The position numbers were made by a program, and so were the translations under genes. From the NCBI RefSeq assembly GCF_023953965.1, contig NZ_JAMLIX010000002.1, positions 1,281,501 through 1,345,500 on the forward strand: a stretch of 64,000 nucleotides of DNA, in the 5' to 3' direction. The notes beneath the pieces were generated by a model that was given only the letters and a program-made list of their open reading frames with translations, had not been told where the DNA came from and made no database searches. Of the stretch, positions 8,436 through 16,111 are shown in pieces; position 1 is the first letter of the stretch; the number at the start of each line of letters is the position of its first letter. The DNA is from Bosea sp. (in: a-proteobacteria). GTDB lineage: Bacteria; Pseudomonadota; Alphaproteobacteria; Rhizobiales; Beijerinckiaceae.

Positions 8436-10393
8436 AGGATCCGCCTCGATCCGGCGCGCGGCGCAAAGCGCATCACCTCGCCGCGCTCGACGGTGCGGAT
8501 CACCGTCTGGGTGAAATGGTTCATCGCCGCGTATTCGGCGAAGAAGCGGTCGAGCACCGCCCCCAGCAGGAAGACGCCAGAGCCCTCGAACGCCTTCTCG
8601 TCGAGCAGCACGGTGATCTCGAGCCCGCGCGCCGCGCCCGTTCCCGCCCGCTGCGGGAAGCGGCGGACGACCGCGCGGCTGTCGACGCTCTTGATGCCGC
8701 GGATGCGCCGCTCGGTGGCGCTGTCGGCGAGATCGGCGAACAGCGAGAGCAATTCGCGCAGCGCCTCGCCGTTCTCGCCCGCCCCGCGCTGGACGAGGCC
8801 GAGATGGTTGAGGCTGAGGAGATTGACCAGCCGCCAGGTCACGATGCCGGTGCTCGCCGTCTCCGAGCGCAGCTTGAGCTGGGAGACGACCGGCTCGCGC
8901 GGCGGCGTCGGCCCGGAAAGGCAGGCGATGTCGAGCGAGACATTGTCGATCAGCCGGAAATCGGCGCCGCCCTGCCCCGTCGGCAGATGCTCGGTCAGGT
9001 GCCGGTTGGAGCAGAGCGCGCGCACGCTGAGCTCGGCGACCGAGGCGGTGTCGGCGAGGCCGGCCGGCTCGACCAGCGAAATGAACATCTCCGTGCCGGT
9101 ATAGTCCGACGCCTTGCCCTGCCGGCGCTCGGCCGAGGAGCGCCGGCGCGGCAGGCGGCGCTGGGTATAGTGCAGCCCATGCGCCGGCGAGGCGCCCTCC
9201 GGCGAGGAATAGAGCGGATGGACCGGCTGCTTCTCGCGCCCGCCGACATAATGCGCATGCACCGACAGGATGCTGTGCGGCTCGTAGTCGAGCGCGCGGC
9301 TGCGGTCGGGCACGACATGGAATTCGTGCTGGTTCGTCCGGACCGGGATGCGGTCCGCCGTCTTCTCGAACAGATTGACGGCAGGCGCCGCGTAGAGCGC
9401 GAACATCTCCTTGCGCACGGCGCCGGGCAGCCGCGCATTGACCTCGTCGAAGACGAAGACGATGTCGACCGTCTTGGCCTGGAGCTTCGGCATGACGCTG
9501 CCCAGCCCCTCCAGCCGGAAGCCGAGGAACTTGCGCGGGAACCAGAACAGTTCGCGTAAAAGCTCGAAGCCGCGGAAGATCCGGGTATCGGCCGGCAGCA
9601 GCGCCTCGTCCTCGTCGAAGCCGATCTGCTCCAGCCGGCAGCCCTCGCCCGGCGTCACGACGGGATCGCCGAATTCGTCGAGATGGCGGAAATGGATGCC
9701 GATGCAGTTCGCGAAGAGCTGCTCGTAGAGCGCGACCGCATCGCCCTCGGCGCCGAGCAGATGGACGGGCAGCGTGCGGGTGCGGCAGCCCGCGAACCAG
9801 CTCGCCGGGTTCTTCAGCGCCTGCGCGGCGGAAGGCTCCTGTTCGGAATCGGCCATGACCCGGTGGGTCAGGGTGAGCCTAAGGCCCGCCAGCGCCCGCG
9901 GTCCGGTGTGCAGCCCCAGCGCCTGCAGCGGCCCCGGCGCCGGGATATATTCCGCCCCGGTGATCTCGAAAGGCCAGAGCGTGACCTCGCCGCCGAGCCG
10001 GTAGCGGCAGGCGACGCGCCGCTCGCGTTCCAGATAGGTCGCGTCGATATAGGAGCCGCGCGGGATCGAGAGCCCCTCGCGCAGCGCCGGGTCCGAATAG
10101 GGCGCGGCGACACCCGCCAGCAGCGCCGACGGCGTCGGCGCGAGGTAGTTCGGCAGGAGTTGCTCGATCAGGTTGTTGGTGAATTCGGGGAATTCGTGCC
10201 TGAGCTTGAGCTGGACCCGGGCGGCGAGGAAGGCCGCGCCCTCCAGGAGGCCGCCGACCATCGGGTCCATGCGCTCGCCGGACAAGCCGCCCAGCCGCTC
10301 GGCGATGCCGGGATATTCCTCGGCGAACTCCTTGCTGTGCTCCATGAACAGCCGGAGTTCCTGGTTGTAGAGGTCGAGAAACTCCTGGTTCAT
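8432..10393 (-). CDS. tssF: T6SS baseplate protein TssF
   Basis: A 653-residue ImpG/VasA-family protein, the largest wedge subunit of the T6SS baseplate. The N-terminus is diagnostic: FLDLYNQELRLFMEHSKEFA followed by YPGIAERLGGLSGERMDP and VQLKLRHEFPEFTNNLIEQL. The C-terminal part has the family VRRFPQRAGTGAARGLEITV region and ends near the start of tssG, with which it overlaps by four bases. The ATG at 10393 lies 12 bp after the tssE stop. Confidence 0.96.
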   Translation of the reverse strand: MNQEFLDLYNQELRLFMEHSKEFAEEYPGIAERLGGLSGERMDPMVGGLLEGAAFLAARVQLKLRHEFPEFTNNLIEQLLPNYLAPTPSALLAGVAAPYSDPALREGLSIPRGSYIDATYLERERRVACRYRLGGEVTLWPFEITGAEYIPAPGPLQALGLHTGPRALAGLRLTLTHRVMADSEQEPSAAQALKNPASWFAGCRTRTLPVHLLGAEGDAVALYEQLFANCIGIHFRHLDEFGDPVVTPGEGCRLEQIGFDEDEALLPADTRIFRGFELLRELFWFPRKFLGFRLEGLGSVMPKLQAKTVDIVFVFDEVNARLPGAVRKEMFALYAAPAVNLFEKTADRIPVRTNQHEFHVVPDRSRALDYEPHSILSVHAHYVGGREKQPVHPLYSSPEGASPAHGLHYTQRRLPRRRSSAERRQGKASDYTGTEMFISLVEPAGLADTASVAELSVRALCSNRHLTEHLPTGQGGADFRLIDNVSLDIACLSGPTPPREPVVSQLKLRSETASTGIVTWRLVNLLSLNHLGLVQRGAGENGEALRELLSLFADLADSATERRIRGIKSVDSRAVVRRFPQRAGTGAARGLEITVLLDEKAFEGSGVFLLGAVLDRFFAEYAAMNHFTQTVIRTVERGEVMRFAPRAGSRRIL

Positions 10394-10405
10394 CGCCTCG
10401 TCACC

Positions 10406-10954
10406 TCACCGGCCCTTGATCGCGATCTTGCCGGTGTCGAGCTCGAGATCGGCGACGAACTGGACCGGAATATTGAGCGGTTCGCAATTGAGATCGGCGC
10501 GGACGAGGAAGCGGATCCTGAGCTCGGCCGGATCGAGGCTGTCGTCGCGCTCGACGGCGACCGATTTGCGGATCAGCCGCGGCTCGTAGCCGACCAGGAC
10601 ATCGGCGAGGTCCTCGCGGATGGCATCGACGCGATGCTCGTCGATCGAGAGCCGGGCGAGATCCGGAAAGCCGTGGTTGAGCACCGAGCGGCGCACATGG
10701 TCGAGTCCCGAAAGATCGACGCAGGAGCTGAGATTGATGGTGTTGACCAGCGCGTCGAGATCGAGCGCGATCTCGCGCCTGAGCTTCTGCTCGGTGATCG
10801 CGGCGCGCGGCGCCGCGCGCCGCGGCGCGATCACGCGTTCGCCGCCCTCGTCCCTCAGGTCGAGCGCGGTCCTGGCATCCTTCTCCAGATGCGCCTCCCG
10901 GAAGGCGAACATCAGGGGCGGCCTCAGCCGCTTTTTCGAGACGGGATCGACCAT
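10406..10954 (-). CDS. tssE: T6SS baseplate protein TssE (gp25-like)
   Basis: A 182-residue homologue of phage T4 gp25 that joins the baseplate to the first sheath ring. The gp25 fold is visible in LRREIALDLDALVNTINLSS, then VLNHGFPDLARLS and the conserved VGYEPRLIRKSVAVE strand. About 50 extra residues precede the gp25 core, including a basic RRAAPRAAI stretch. It follows hcp by 89 bp, a gap that contains a strong stem-loop, and precedes tssF closely. Confidence 0.93.
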   Translation of the reverse strand: MVDPVSKKRLRPPLMFAFREAHLEKDARTALDLRDEGGERVIAPRRAAPRAAITEQKLRREIALDLDALVNTINLSSCVDLSGLDHVRRSVLNHGFPDLARLSIDEHRVDAIREDLADVLVGYEPRLIRKSVAVERDDSLDPAELRIRFLVRADLNCEPLNIPVQFVADLELDTGKIAIKGR

Positions 10955-10976
10955 GGCCTATCGCACCGCAGGCAAG

Positions 10977-11008
10977 GCACCGGCTCCGGCGGGCGCCGGG
11001 GCCGGTGC
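10977..11008 (-). promoter_or_regulatory. GC-rich stem-loop between hcp and tssE
   Basis: Arms 10977-10990 and 10995-11008 pair over 14 positions with one mismatch (arms begin GCACCGGC and end GCCGGTGC) around a GGGC loop. It lies 36 bp after the hcp stop on the transcribed minus strand and has no U-tract. Such structures after hcp may protect the abundant hcp message or reduce readthrough into tssE; this function is inferred. Confidence 0.45.
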
Positions 11009-11043
11009 GCTTCAGCTCACTTTCCAGCTCACTCGGCCCCGGT

Positions 11044-11526
11044 TCACTTGGCCTTGGCCTTGATGTCCCAGGTCATGGTGATCGGCGCTTCGAGCGTGCC
11101 GTCCTCCTTCTGCGGCTTGTACTCGAACTTGATCTTGGCGTAGTTCAGCGAGAACTGGTCGGTCGGGATGCTGATGCCGCCGGCCGCGTCGGCGGACGTG
11201 TAGCCCGACACCAGGAGGTCCTCCAGCGTCACCACATAGTAGTCCTTCTGCGTCTCGCCCTGCTTGCGGACATAGAGCACGGCCTTCTTGATGTGCTTGC
11301 CGCTGGCGCAGGACAGCGCCAGATTGGCCGAAGCCTTGCCGACCGGGCAGGTGAAGTGGATGTCCTGGAAGCTCGCCTTGCCGGAGCCGCCGCCGGTATT
11401 GCTCGCCATCGAGCCCGCATTGCTGATGCCCCAGGAAAAGGAATCGACCTCGATCGTATCCTTGTGGATCTTGTCCTTGCTTTCGCCCTTGATCCCGTCG
11501 ATCTCGAGCAGGAAGTCAGCAGCCAT
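11044..11526 (-). CDS. hcp: T6SS tube protein Hcp
   Basis: A 160-residue tube protein (TssD) that stacks as hexamers inside the sheath and is expelled with VgrG. The family pattern is clear: FLLEIDGIKGESKDKIHKD, the SFSWGISNAG strand, and near the end FSLNYAKIKFEYKPQKEDG. The ATG at 11526 is chosen for its TTTGGAGGT ribosome site. The gene is set apart from its neighbours by gaps of 142 and 89 bp, each with a hairpin, unlike the tight packing elsewhere in the operon. This suggests separate control of Hcp amount. Confidence 0.97.
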   Translation of the reverse strand: MAADFLLEIDGIKGESKDKIHKDTIEVDSFSWGISNAGSMASNTGGGSGKASFQDIHFTCPVGKASANLALSCASGKHIKKAVLYVRKQGETQKDYYVVTLEDLLVSGYTSADAAGGISIPTDQFSLNYAKIKFEYKPQKEDGTLEAPITMTWDIKAKAK

Positions 11527-11643
11527 TTTTACCTCCAAAGGTAGGGATTGCTTGAGGCTCGCGGATGCGGGCCCGCTTACGGACGCACTTTTCCTGTCGC
11601 GCCGCCCTCGACTGAGCCGGCGCGCCGAAGATCATCGTTGTCG

Positions 11644-11668
11644 CCGTCACCGGCCGATCAGGTGACGG
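11644..11668 (-). promoter_or_regulatory. Stem-loop just after tssC, before hcp
   Basis: CCGTCACC at 11644-11651 pairs with GGTGACGG at 11661-11668 around a 9-nt loop, starting immediately 3' of the tssC stop on the minus strand. There is no T-run, so it is not a standard terminator. It could be an RNA processing or attenuation site separating tssC from hcp. Confidence 0.35.
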
Positions 11669-13174
11669 TCACTGCTTGGGAGCTGGCAGTCGCGAGACCA
11701 GGCTCAGGCCGATATCCATGCCTTCGAGCTGGAAGTGCGGCCGCAGATAGAACTTGGCCGAGTAGTAGCCAGGGTTCTCCTCGTCCTCGAAGACGTCGAT
11801 GCGCGCATCGGAGAGCGGGCGCCGCGCCTTCGTTTCTTCGCTGGAATTGACCGGATCGCCATCGACATAGTCGGTGATCCACTCCTGCAGCCAGCGGCGC
11901 AGCGGCTCCTTTTCCTTGTAGGAGCCGATCTTGTCGCGGACCATGCACTTCAGGTAGTGCGCGAAGCGCGAGACCGCGAACATGTAAGGCAGCCGCGAGG
12001 ACAGGTTGTCCGAGGCCGTCGCCGCCACGCCGTCAGGCCCGAAGAAGGCTTTCGGCTTGTAGAGCGACTGGGCGCCGATGAAGGCGGCCTTGTCGGTGTT
12101 CTTGCGATGGATCAGCGGGATCAGGCCTGATTTCGCCAGCTCCGCCTCGCGCCGGTCGCTGATCGCGATCTCGGTCGGGCATTTCAGGTCGACGCCGCCA
12201 TCGTCCGTCGGGAAGGTGTGGGTCGGCAGGTTCAGGACCTCGCCGCCCGACTGGACGCCGCGGATGCGCGTGCACCAGCCATATTCCTTGAAGGCGCGGT
12301 TGATGTTCACCGCCATGGCGTAGGCCGCGTTCATCCAGGCGTATTTCTCGCCCTTGTGCCCGTCGGTATCCTCCTCGAAGGCGAATTCCTCGACCGGCTC
12401 GGATTTGGCGCCGTAGGGCACCCGCGACAGCACCCGCGGCAGGCACAGGCCGACATAGCGGGAATCGGCCGCGTCGCGCAGGCCCTTCCAGGCCGCATAG
12501 TCGGGCGTGTCGAAGACCTTGCCGAGATCGCGCGGGTTCGACAGCTCCGTCCAGGCATCCATGCCCATCAGGGTCGGGTCGGCGCCGGCGAAGAAGGGGG
12601 CGTGCGCCGCCGCGGCCACCTTCGACAGGTCGCGCAGGAGCTGCACGTCGGTCGGGACATGGCTGAAATGATAGTCGCCGACCAGGCAGCCGAAGGGCTG
12701 GCCGCCGAGCTGGCCGAATTCCTGCTCGTAGACCTGCTTGAACAGCGGGCTCTGGTCCCAGCGCGCGCCGGGGAACGTCTTGAGGTTGCGATAGAGCTCG
12801 CTCTTCGAGACGTTCATCACCTTGATCTTGAGCTGCGCATCCGTCTCGGAGTTGAAGACGAGGTAGTTGAGGCCGCGCCAGGCGCTCTCGATCTTCTGGA
12901 ACTCCGGCGCATGCAGCACCTCGTTCATCTGCTCGGTCAGCTTGGCGTCGAGCCTTGCGATCATCTCCTCGATCGTGTCGATGACGTCGCCCTTGATCAG
13001 GGTCTGGTCCGACAGCGCCTGGTTGACCAGGGTCGCGACCGCGTTCTCGACCTCGGTCGCCGCGCGTTCCGTCTTTGGCTTGAAACTCTGCTTCAGGATC
13101 GCCGAGAAATCGTCGATCTCGCGCGTTTCGACTGCCGCCCCGCCGGGCTGTTGGGTCTGTGCTTCCGCTGCCAT
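11669..13174 (-). CDS. tssC: T6SS sheath large subunit TssC
   Basis: A 501-residue VipB/EvpB-type protein that forms the contractile sheath with TssB and is a ClpV substrate in complex. Diagnostic segments are FQKIESAWRGLNYLVFNSET, FGCLVGDYHFSHVPTDVQLL, AAAHAPFFAGADPTLMGMD, and the C-terminal YYSAKFYLRPHFQLEGMDIG. The length is standard. It follows tssB with a 120-bp GC-rich gap in which no gene is seen. Confidence 0.97.
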   Translation of the reverse strand: MAAEAQTQQPGGAAVETREIDDFSAILKQSFKPKTERAATEVENAVATLVNQALSDQTLIKGDVIDTIEEMIARLDAKLTEQMNEVLHAPEFQKIESAWRGLNYLVFNSETDAQLKIKVMNVSKSELYRNLKTFPGARWDQSPLFKQVYEQEFGQLGGQPFGCLVGDYHFSHVPTDVQLLRDLSKVAAAAHAPFFAGADPTLMGMDAWTELSNPRDLGKVFDTPDYAAWKGLRDAADSRYVGLCLPRVLSRVPYGAKSEPVEEFAFEEDTDGHKGEKYAWMNAAYAMAVNINRAFKEYGWCTRIRGVQSGGEVLNLPTHTFPTDDGGVDLKCPTEIAISDRREAELAKSGLIPLIHRKNTDKAAFIGAQSLYKPKAFFGPDGVAATASDNLSSRLPYMFAVSRFAHYLKCMVRDKIGSYKEKEPLRRWLQEWITDYVDGDPVNSSEETKARRPLSDARIDVFEDEENPGYYSAKFYLRPHFQLEGMDIGLSLVSRLPAPKQ

Positions 13175-13294
13175 TGCCGCCTCGCTCGCTTAACCGCCCT
13201 GCGGACCCGCAGCCCCGCCGCGCACGGCCGGGGTCGTTTCACCATCCGCGGCGGCGCCTCGGCGCTGCAGCGGGGGCGGGCCCGCGCCCTGCCC

Positions 13295-13825
13295 TCAGTT
13301 CGCCGCCTTGTCGTCTGGAGCCTCGCCCTTGCCGAGCTTGTCCTTCAGCGCCGCCATCAATTGGGGATCGGCGAGCAGCGCCTTGATCTGGTCGCTCGCC
13401 GCCATCTTGCCGTCCATGTAGCGCAGCAGGTTGGCGAGCTGCTCGCGCGCCTCCAGGAGCTTGGCCGTCGCCGGGATCTGGCGGGCGATGGCCGCGGGGG
13501 TGAAATCCTCGAATTTCGAGAACTTCAGCGCCACCGAGAGCTTCTCGCTCTCGTCCTCGCCCAGCTTGTTGGGCACGTTGAAGGTGACGGCCGGCTCGAT
13601 CGCGGCCATGCGCTGGTCGAAATTGTCCATGTCGAAGTCGAGGAACTTGCGCTGCGAGATGTCGGGCTTCTCGATCGCCGAGGCGTTGCCCGACAGATCG
13701 GCCATCACGCCCATGACGAAGGGCAGCTCGACCTTCTGCTCCGCGTTGTAGGGATCCTCATAGGTGATGTGCACCCGAGGCGGCCTGTTGCGGCGGATGA
13801 ACTTCTGTCCAGAATCTCCGGCCAT
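13295..13825 (-). CDS. tssB: T6SS sheath small subunit TssB
   Basis: A 176-residue VipA-type sheath protein. Seen motifs are QKFIRRNRPPRVHITYEDPY and the conserved VELPFVMGVMADLSGNA, then FLDFDMDNFDQRMAAIEP. The C-terminal helical part (residues about 120-176) would carry the ClpV-facing region in the TssBC heterodimer. It lies 123 bp after tssA. That gap contains no gene; a weak six-base inverted repeat (CCCGTC...GACGGG) is the only structure noticed. Confidence 0.96.
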   Translation of the reverse strand: MAGDSGQKFIRRNRPPRVHITYEDPYNAEQKVELPFVMGVMADLSGNASAIEKPDISQRKFLDFDMDNFDQRMAAIEPAVTFNVPNKLGEDESEKLSVALKFSKFEDFTPAAIARQIPATAKLLEAREQLANLLRYMDGKMAASDQIKALLADPQLMAALKDKLGKGEAPDDKAAN

Positions 13826-13948
13826 GTCACGTGCCCCTCTTGCATCCGTGCCACGCTGACGCTGCGTGACATCCTATCCGATTTCTCCCGTCCTCAATAT
13901 AGTCTCGCCATCGCGACGGGAGGTTCAAGTCGATGACGGAAAACGTCC

Positions 13949-15367
13949 CTAGCTGTCCGCCTCCGGCAGCGGCACGACATCTGGCAGGATGGTGCCGAGG
14001 AGCGACATGAAATCATGCTGCGCCAGTGCACAGGCCTTGTCCATCAGCAGCGGCGTCGGGTGCGAGGGCTCGGCCTGGCGGTAGAAGGCGGCGACCGCCT
14101 TCATCGCGCTGACCGCATCCGCGCGGCTCGCGATCACGATCGCGGGCGCCGACGCGGCCGCCTCCACGATGCTCTCGGCCTCGTCGCCCCCGTCGGAAGC
14201 CTCCGCGCCGTCGCCGGCGTCGTCATCGTAGCTCTCGTCCGCCTCGGCGTCGGCGTCGGCGTCGTATGCGCCGCCCGCCTCATAGCCGTCCGGCGCCGGC
14301 AGCCGCTCGAGCGGCAGCCTGAACCGGCGCAGGTCGCCGATCTCGAAGACCGCCTTGTCGACCTGGTCGGGGAACATGATCTGGATGACCTCGATCAACG
14401 ACTTTCCGATCAGCTGCTGCGCCTGCCCGATCAGCAGGACCGCCGGGCTGGAAGGCTCGATCCTGCGAAAGTAGCCGAGGCAGGCGTCGAGCGTATCCTT
14501 CACATGAAGGATGCTCGAAACGCCGCCGGGGCCGAAGCTTGCGGTGTTTGCTGCCGACCCTTGCGCGTCGGCCGCCACCGGTTCCGGCCCCGCCGCCCGA
14601 TGGCCCGGGACACGCCGCGCGACCGCGGCGTCGAGGAAGGCGGCGATCTGGTCCAGCAGCGCCGCCAGGCGCGGAAAGCCGATTGGATGATCGACACCGA
14701 CCTTCTCGAGCCAGATCGTCCGCAGGCGCGTGAGCGCGTCGCGCGTCGCATTGACCTGACCGAGCACCGCGACGAGGTCGTCGGCATCGACCTCGCCCAG
14801 CGCCGCCTGGATCGACCCGGCATCGGGATGCTGCTCGCCCTCGACGAGGCGCGTCTCGCCGCTGGCGACGAGCTGGCTGCGGAACATGAACGGGCCGATC
14901 CGCCGGCTGACGAAGAGCGGCGCGTGCTGCAGCGGCAGCACCACCGTCGCCAGCTCGTCGAGCCCTTGCAGGGCGACCTCGCGCATCACGTAGTCGCCGT
15001 CCATCGCGCGCGGATGCATCGCCTCCCAATGGCTGCCGAGGAGGTCGGCCATGGCTGAGAGGCAGACCGAAAAGCCCGGCACGTCGCGGTTGAGGATCGT
15101 CAGCTTCGCCGCCAGCACGAACAGCCTCAAGTCGCGCGAGCGCTCGAGCAGCGCGCCGAGCTCGGCGAAGGCGGCGGGGAATTCGATGCTCGTCCGGTCG
15201 AAGGCGACCTGTCGCCCGTCGTCGTCACGGCGGAAATACGAAGCCGGCAGCGCGACCTCGAGCCGCGCCGTGGCGTTCATGAAGTCGAGATCGTCCTCGA
15301 GATCGGGCCCGCAGGGCTCCTCAGCCGAGACCGGCTTCGTCAGTTCGGCGAAATTCAGGCCCGCCAT
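13949..15367 (-). CDS. tssA: T6SS assembly-cap protein TssA
   Basis: A 472-residue protein with an ImpA N-terminal domain (PCGPDLEDDLDFM, then RDLRLFVLAAKLTILNRDV and LLGSHWEAMHPRAMDGDY). TssA proteins coordinate priming and polymerisation of tube and sheath. The C-terminal third has FRRIEPSSPAVLLIGQAQQL, and an acidic low-complexity linker (about residues 370-400, rich in Asp, Glu and Ala) precedes a final AFYRQAEPSHPTPLLMDKA repeat of the same motif. It is the first core tss gene of the left operon, 67 bp after the OmpA-like gene. Confidence 0.93.
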   Translation of the reverse strand: MAGLNFAELTKPVSAEEPCGPDLEDDLDFMNATARLEVALPASYFRRDDDGRQVAFDRTSIEFPAAFAELGALLERSRDLRLFVLAAKLTILNRDVPGFSVCLSAMADLLGSHWEAMHPRAMDGDYVMREVALQGLDELATVVLPLQHAPLFVSRRIGPFMFRSQLVASGETRLVEGEQHPDAGSIQAALGEVDADDLVAVLGQVNATRDALTRLRTIWLEKVGVDHPIGFPRLAALLDQIAAFLDAAVARRVPGHRAAGPEPVAADAQGSAANTASFGPGGVSSILHVKDTLDACLGYFRRIEPSSPAVLLIGQAQQLIGKSLIEVIQIMFPDQVDKAVFEIGDLRRFRLPLERLPAPDGYEAGGAYDADADAEADESYDDDAGDGAEASDGGDEAESIVEAAASAPAIVIASRADAVSAMKAVAAFYRQAEPSHPTPLLMDKACALAQHDFMSLLGTILPDVVPLPEADS

Positions 15368-15434
15368 CGCTCTCCCCGCTCACAGGACCGGCAGCCTCGT
15401 CATGGACGCGGCCGCCGCCGTCGCCCCTCGTGCC

Positions 15435-15992
15435 TCACTCGCCGCGCAGGCGCGTCTCGACCCGGCGGTTGTCGCCCGACAGAGGATCGGCCGCGATCGG
15501 CTTGCTCTGCCCGTAGCCCTTGGCCACCAGCTTGGAGGCGTTGACCCCGTGCTGGCCGAGATAGCGGACGACGGCCTTCGCCCGGCGCTGCGACAGGTTG
15601 AGATTGTAGGCGGCGCTGCCGGCGGCGTCGGTATGCCCCTCGACCATGAAGGTCTGGCTGGAGAGCTGCGGGGTCTTGAGCGCCTTGGCGAACTCGTCGA
15701 GATTGAGCTTGGCCTCGGGCTCGAGCTCGTCGGAGTTGTACTTGAACTTCACCACGAGGTCGAAGGCGCTCGGCGGCTTGGAGGCCTCGACCACATGCCC
15801 GGCCTTGGCGCATTCGGCCTCGGTGCCGACGCACAGGCCCCGCGTGACGGCGGGCTTGGGCGCGGCCGACGGCCCGAAATGCTTGATGATGTCGTCGGCC
15901 TTGTAGGTCTGCGCCCCGGCCGCGCCCGCCATGGTGAGAACCAAAGCGCCGGTCAGAGCGACGAAGGCAGTGAAACCGGGCTGCTTGCGCAT
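15435..15992 (-). CDS. OmpA-family peptidoglycan-binding protein at the head of the T6SS operon
   Basis: A 185-residue exported protein. Residues 1-27 form a Sec signal peptide ending AGAAGA-Q; there is no lipobox. A spacer with two cysteines (LCVGTEAECA) follows, then an OmpA C-terminal domain (about 75-185) with FMVEGHTDAAGSAAYNLNLS and the SGDNRRVETRL end, whose Asp/Arg residues bind diaminopimelate in this family. It leads the tssABC-hcp operon and so may help anchor the apparatus to the cell wall. It is not TssJ: it lacks both a lipobox and the TssJ fold. Divergent from vgrG across 119 bp. Confidence 0.85.
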   Translation of the reverse strand: MRKQPGFTAFVALTGALVLTMAGAAGAQTYKADDIIKHFGPSAAPKPAVTRGLCVGTEAECAKAGHVVEASKPPSAFDLVVKFKYNSDELEPEAKLNLDEFAKALKTPQLSSQTFMVEGHTDAAGSAAYNLNLSQRRAKAVVRYLGQHGVNASKLVAKGYGQSKPIAADPLSGDNRRVETRLRGE

Positions 15993-16111
15993 GGGAACCC
16001 TCCGGATGTGTTTCGCCGTCTGGCGGTTGAGGAATTAAGAGATGGAAGGATGACTCCGGAAATCTCCTACGTCAATATAAAAATAACAACGCGAATCGAA
16101 AGGTTCAGTTG

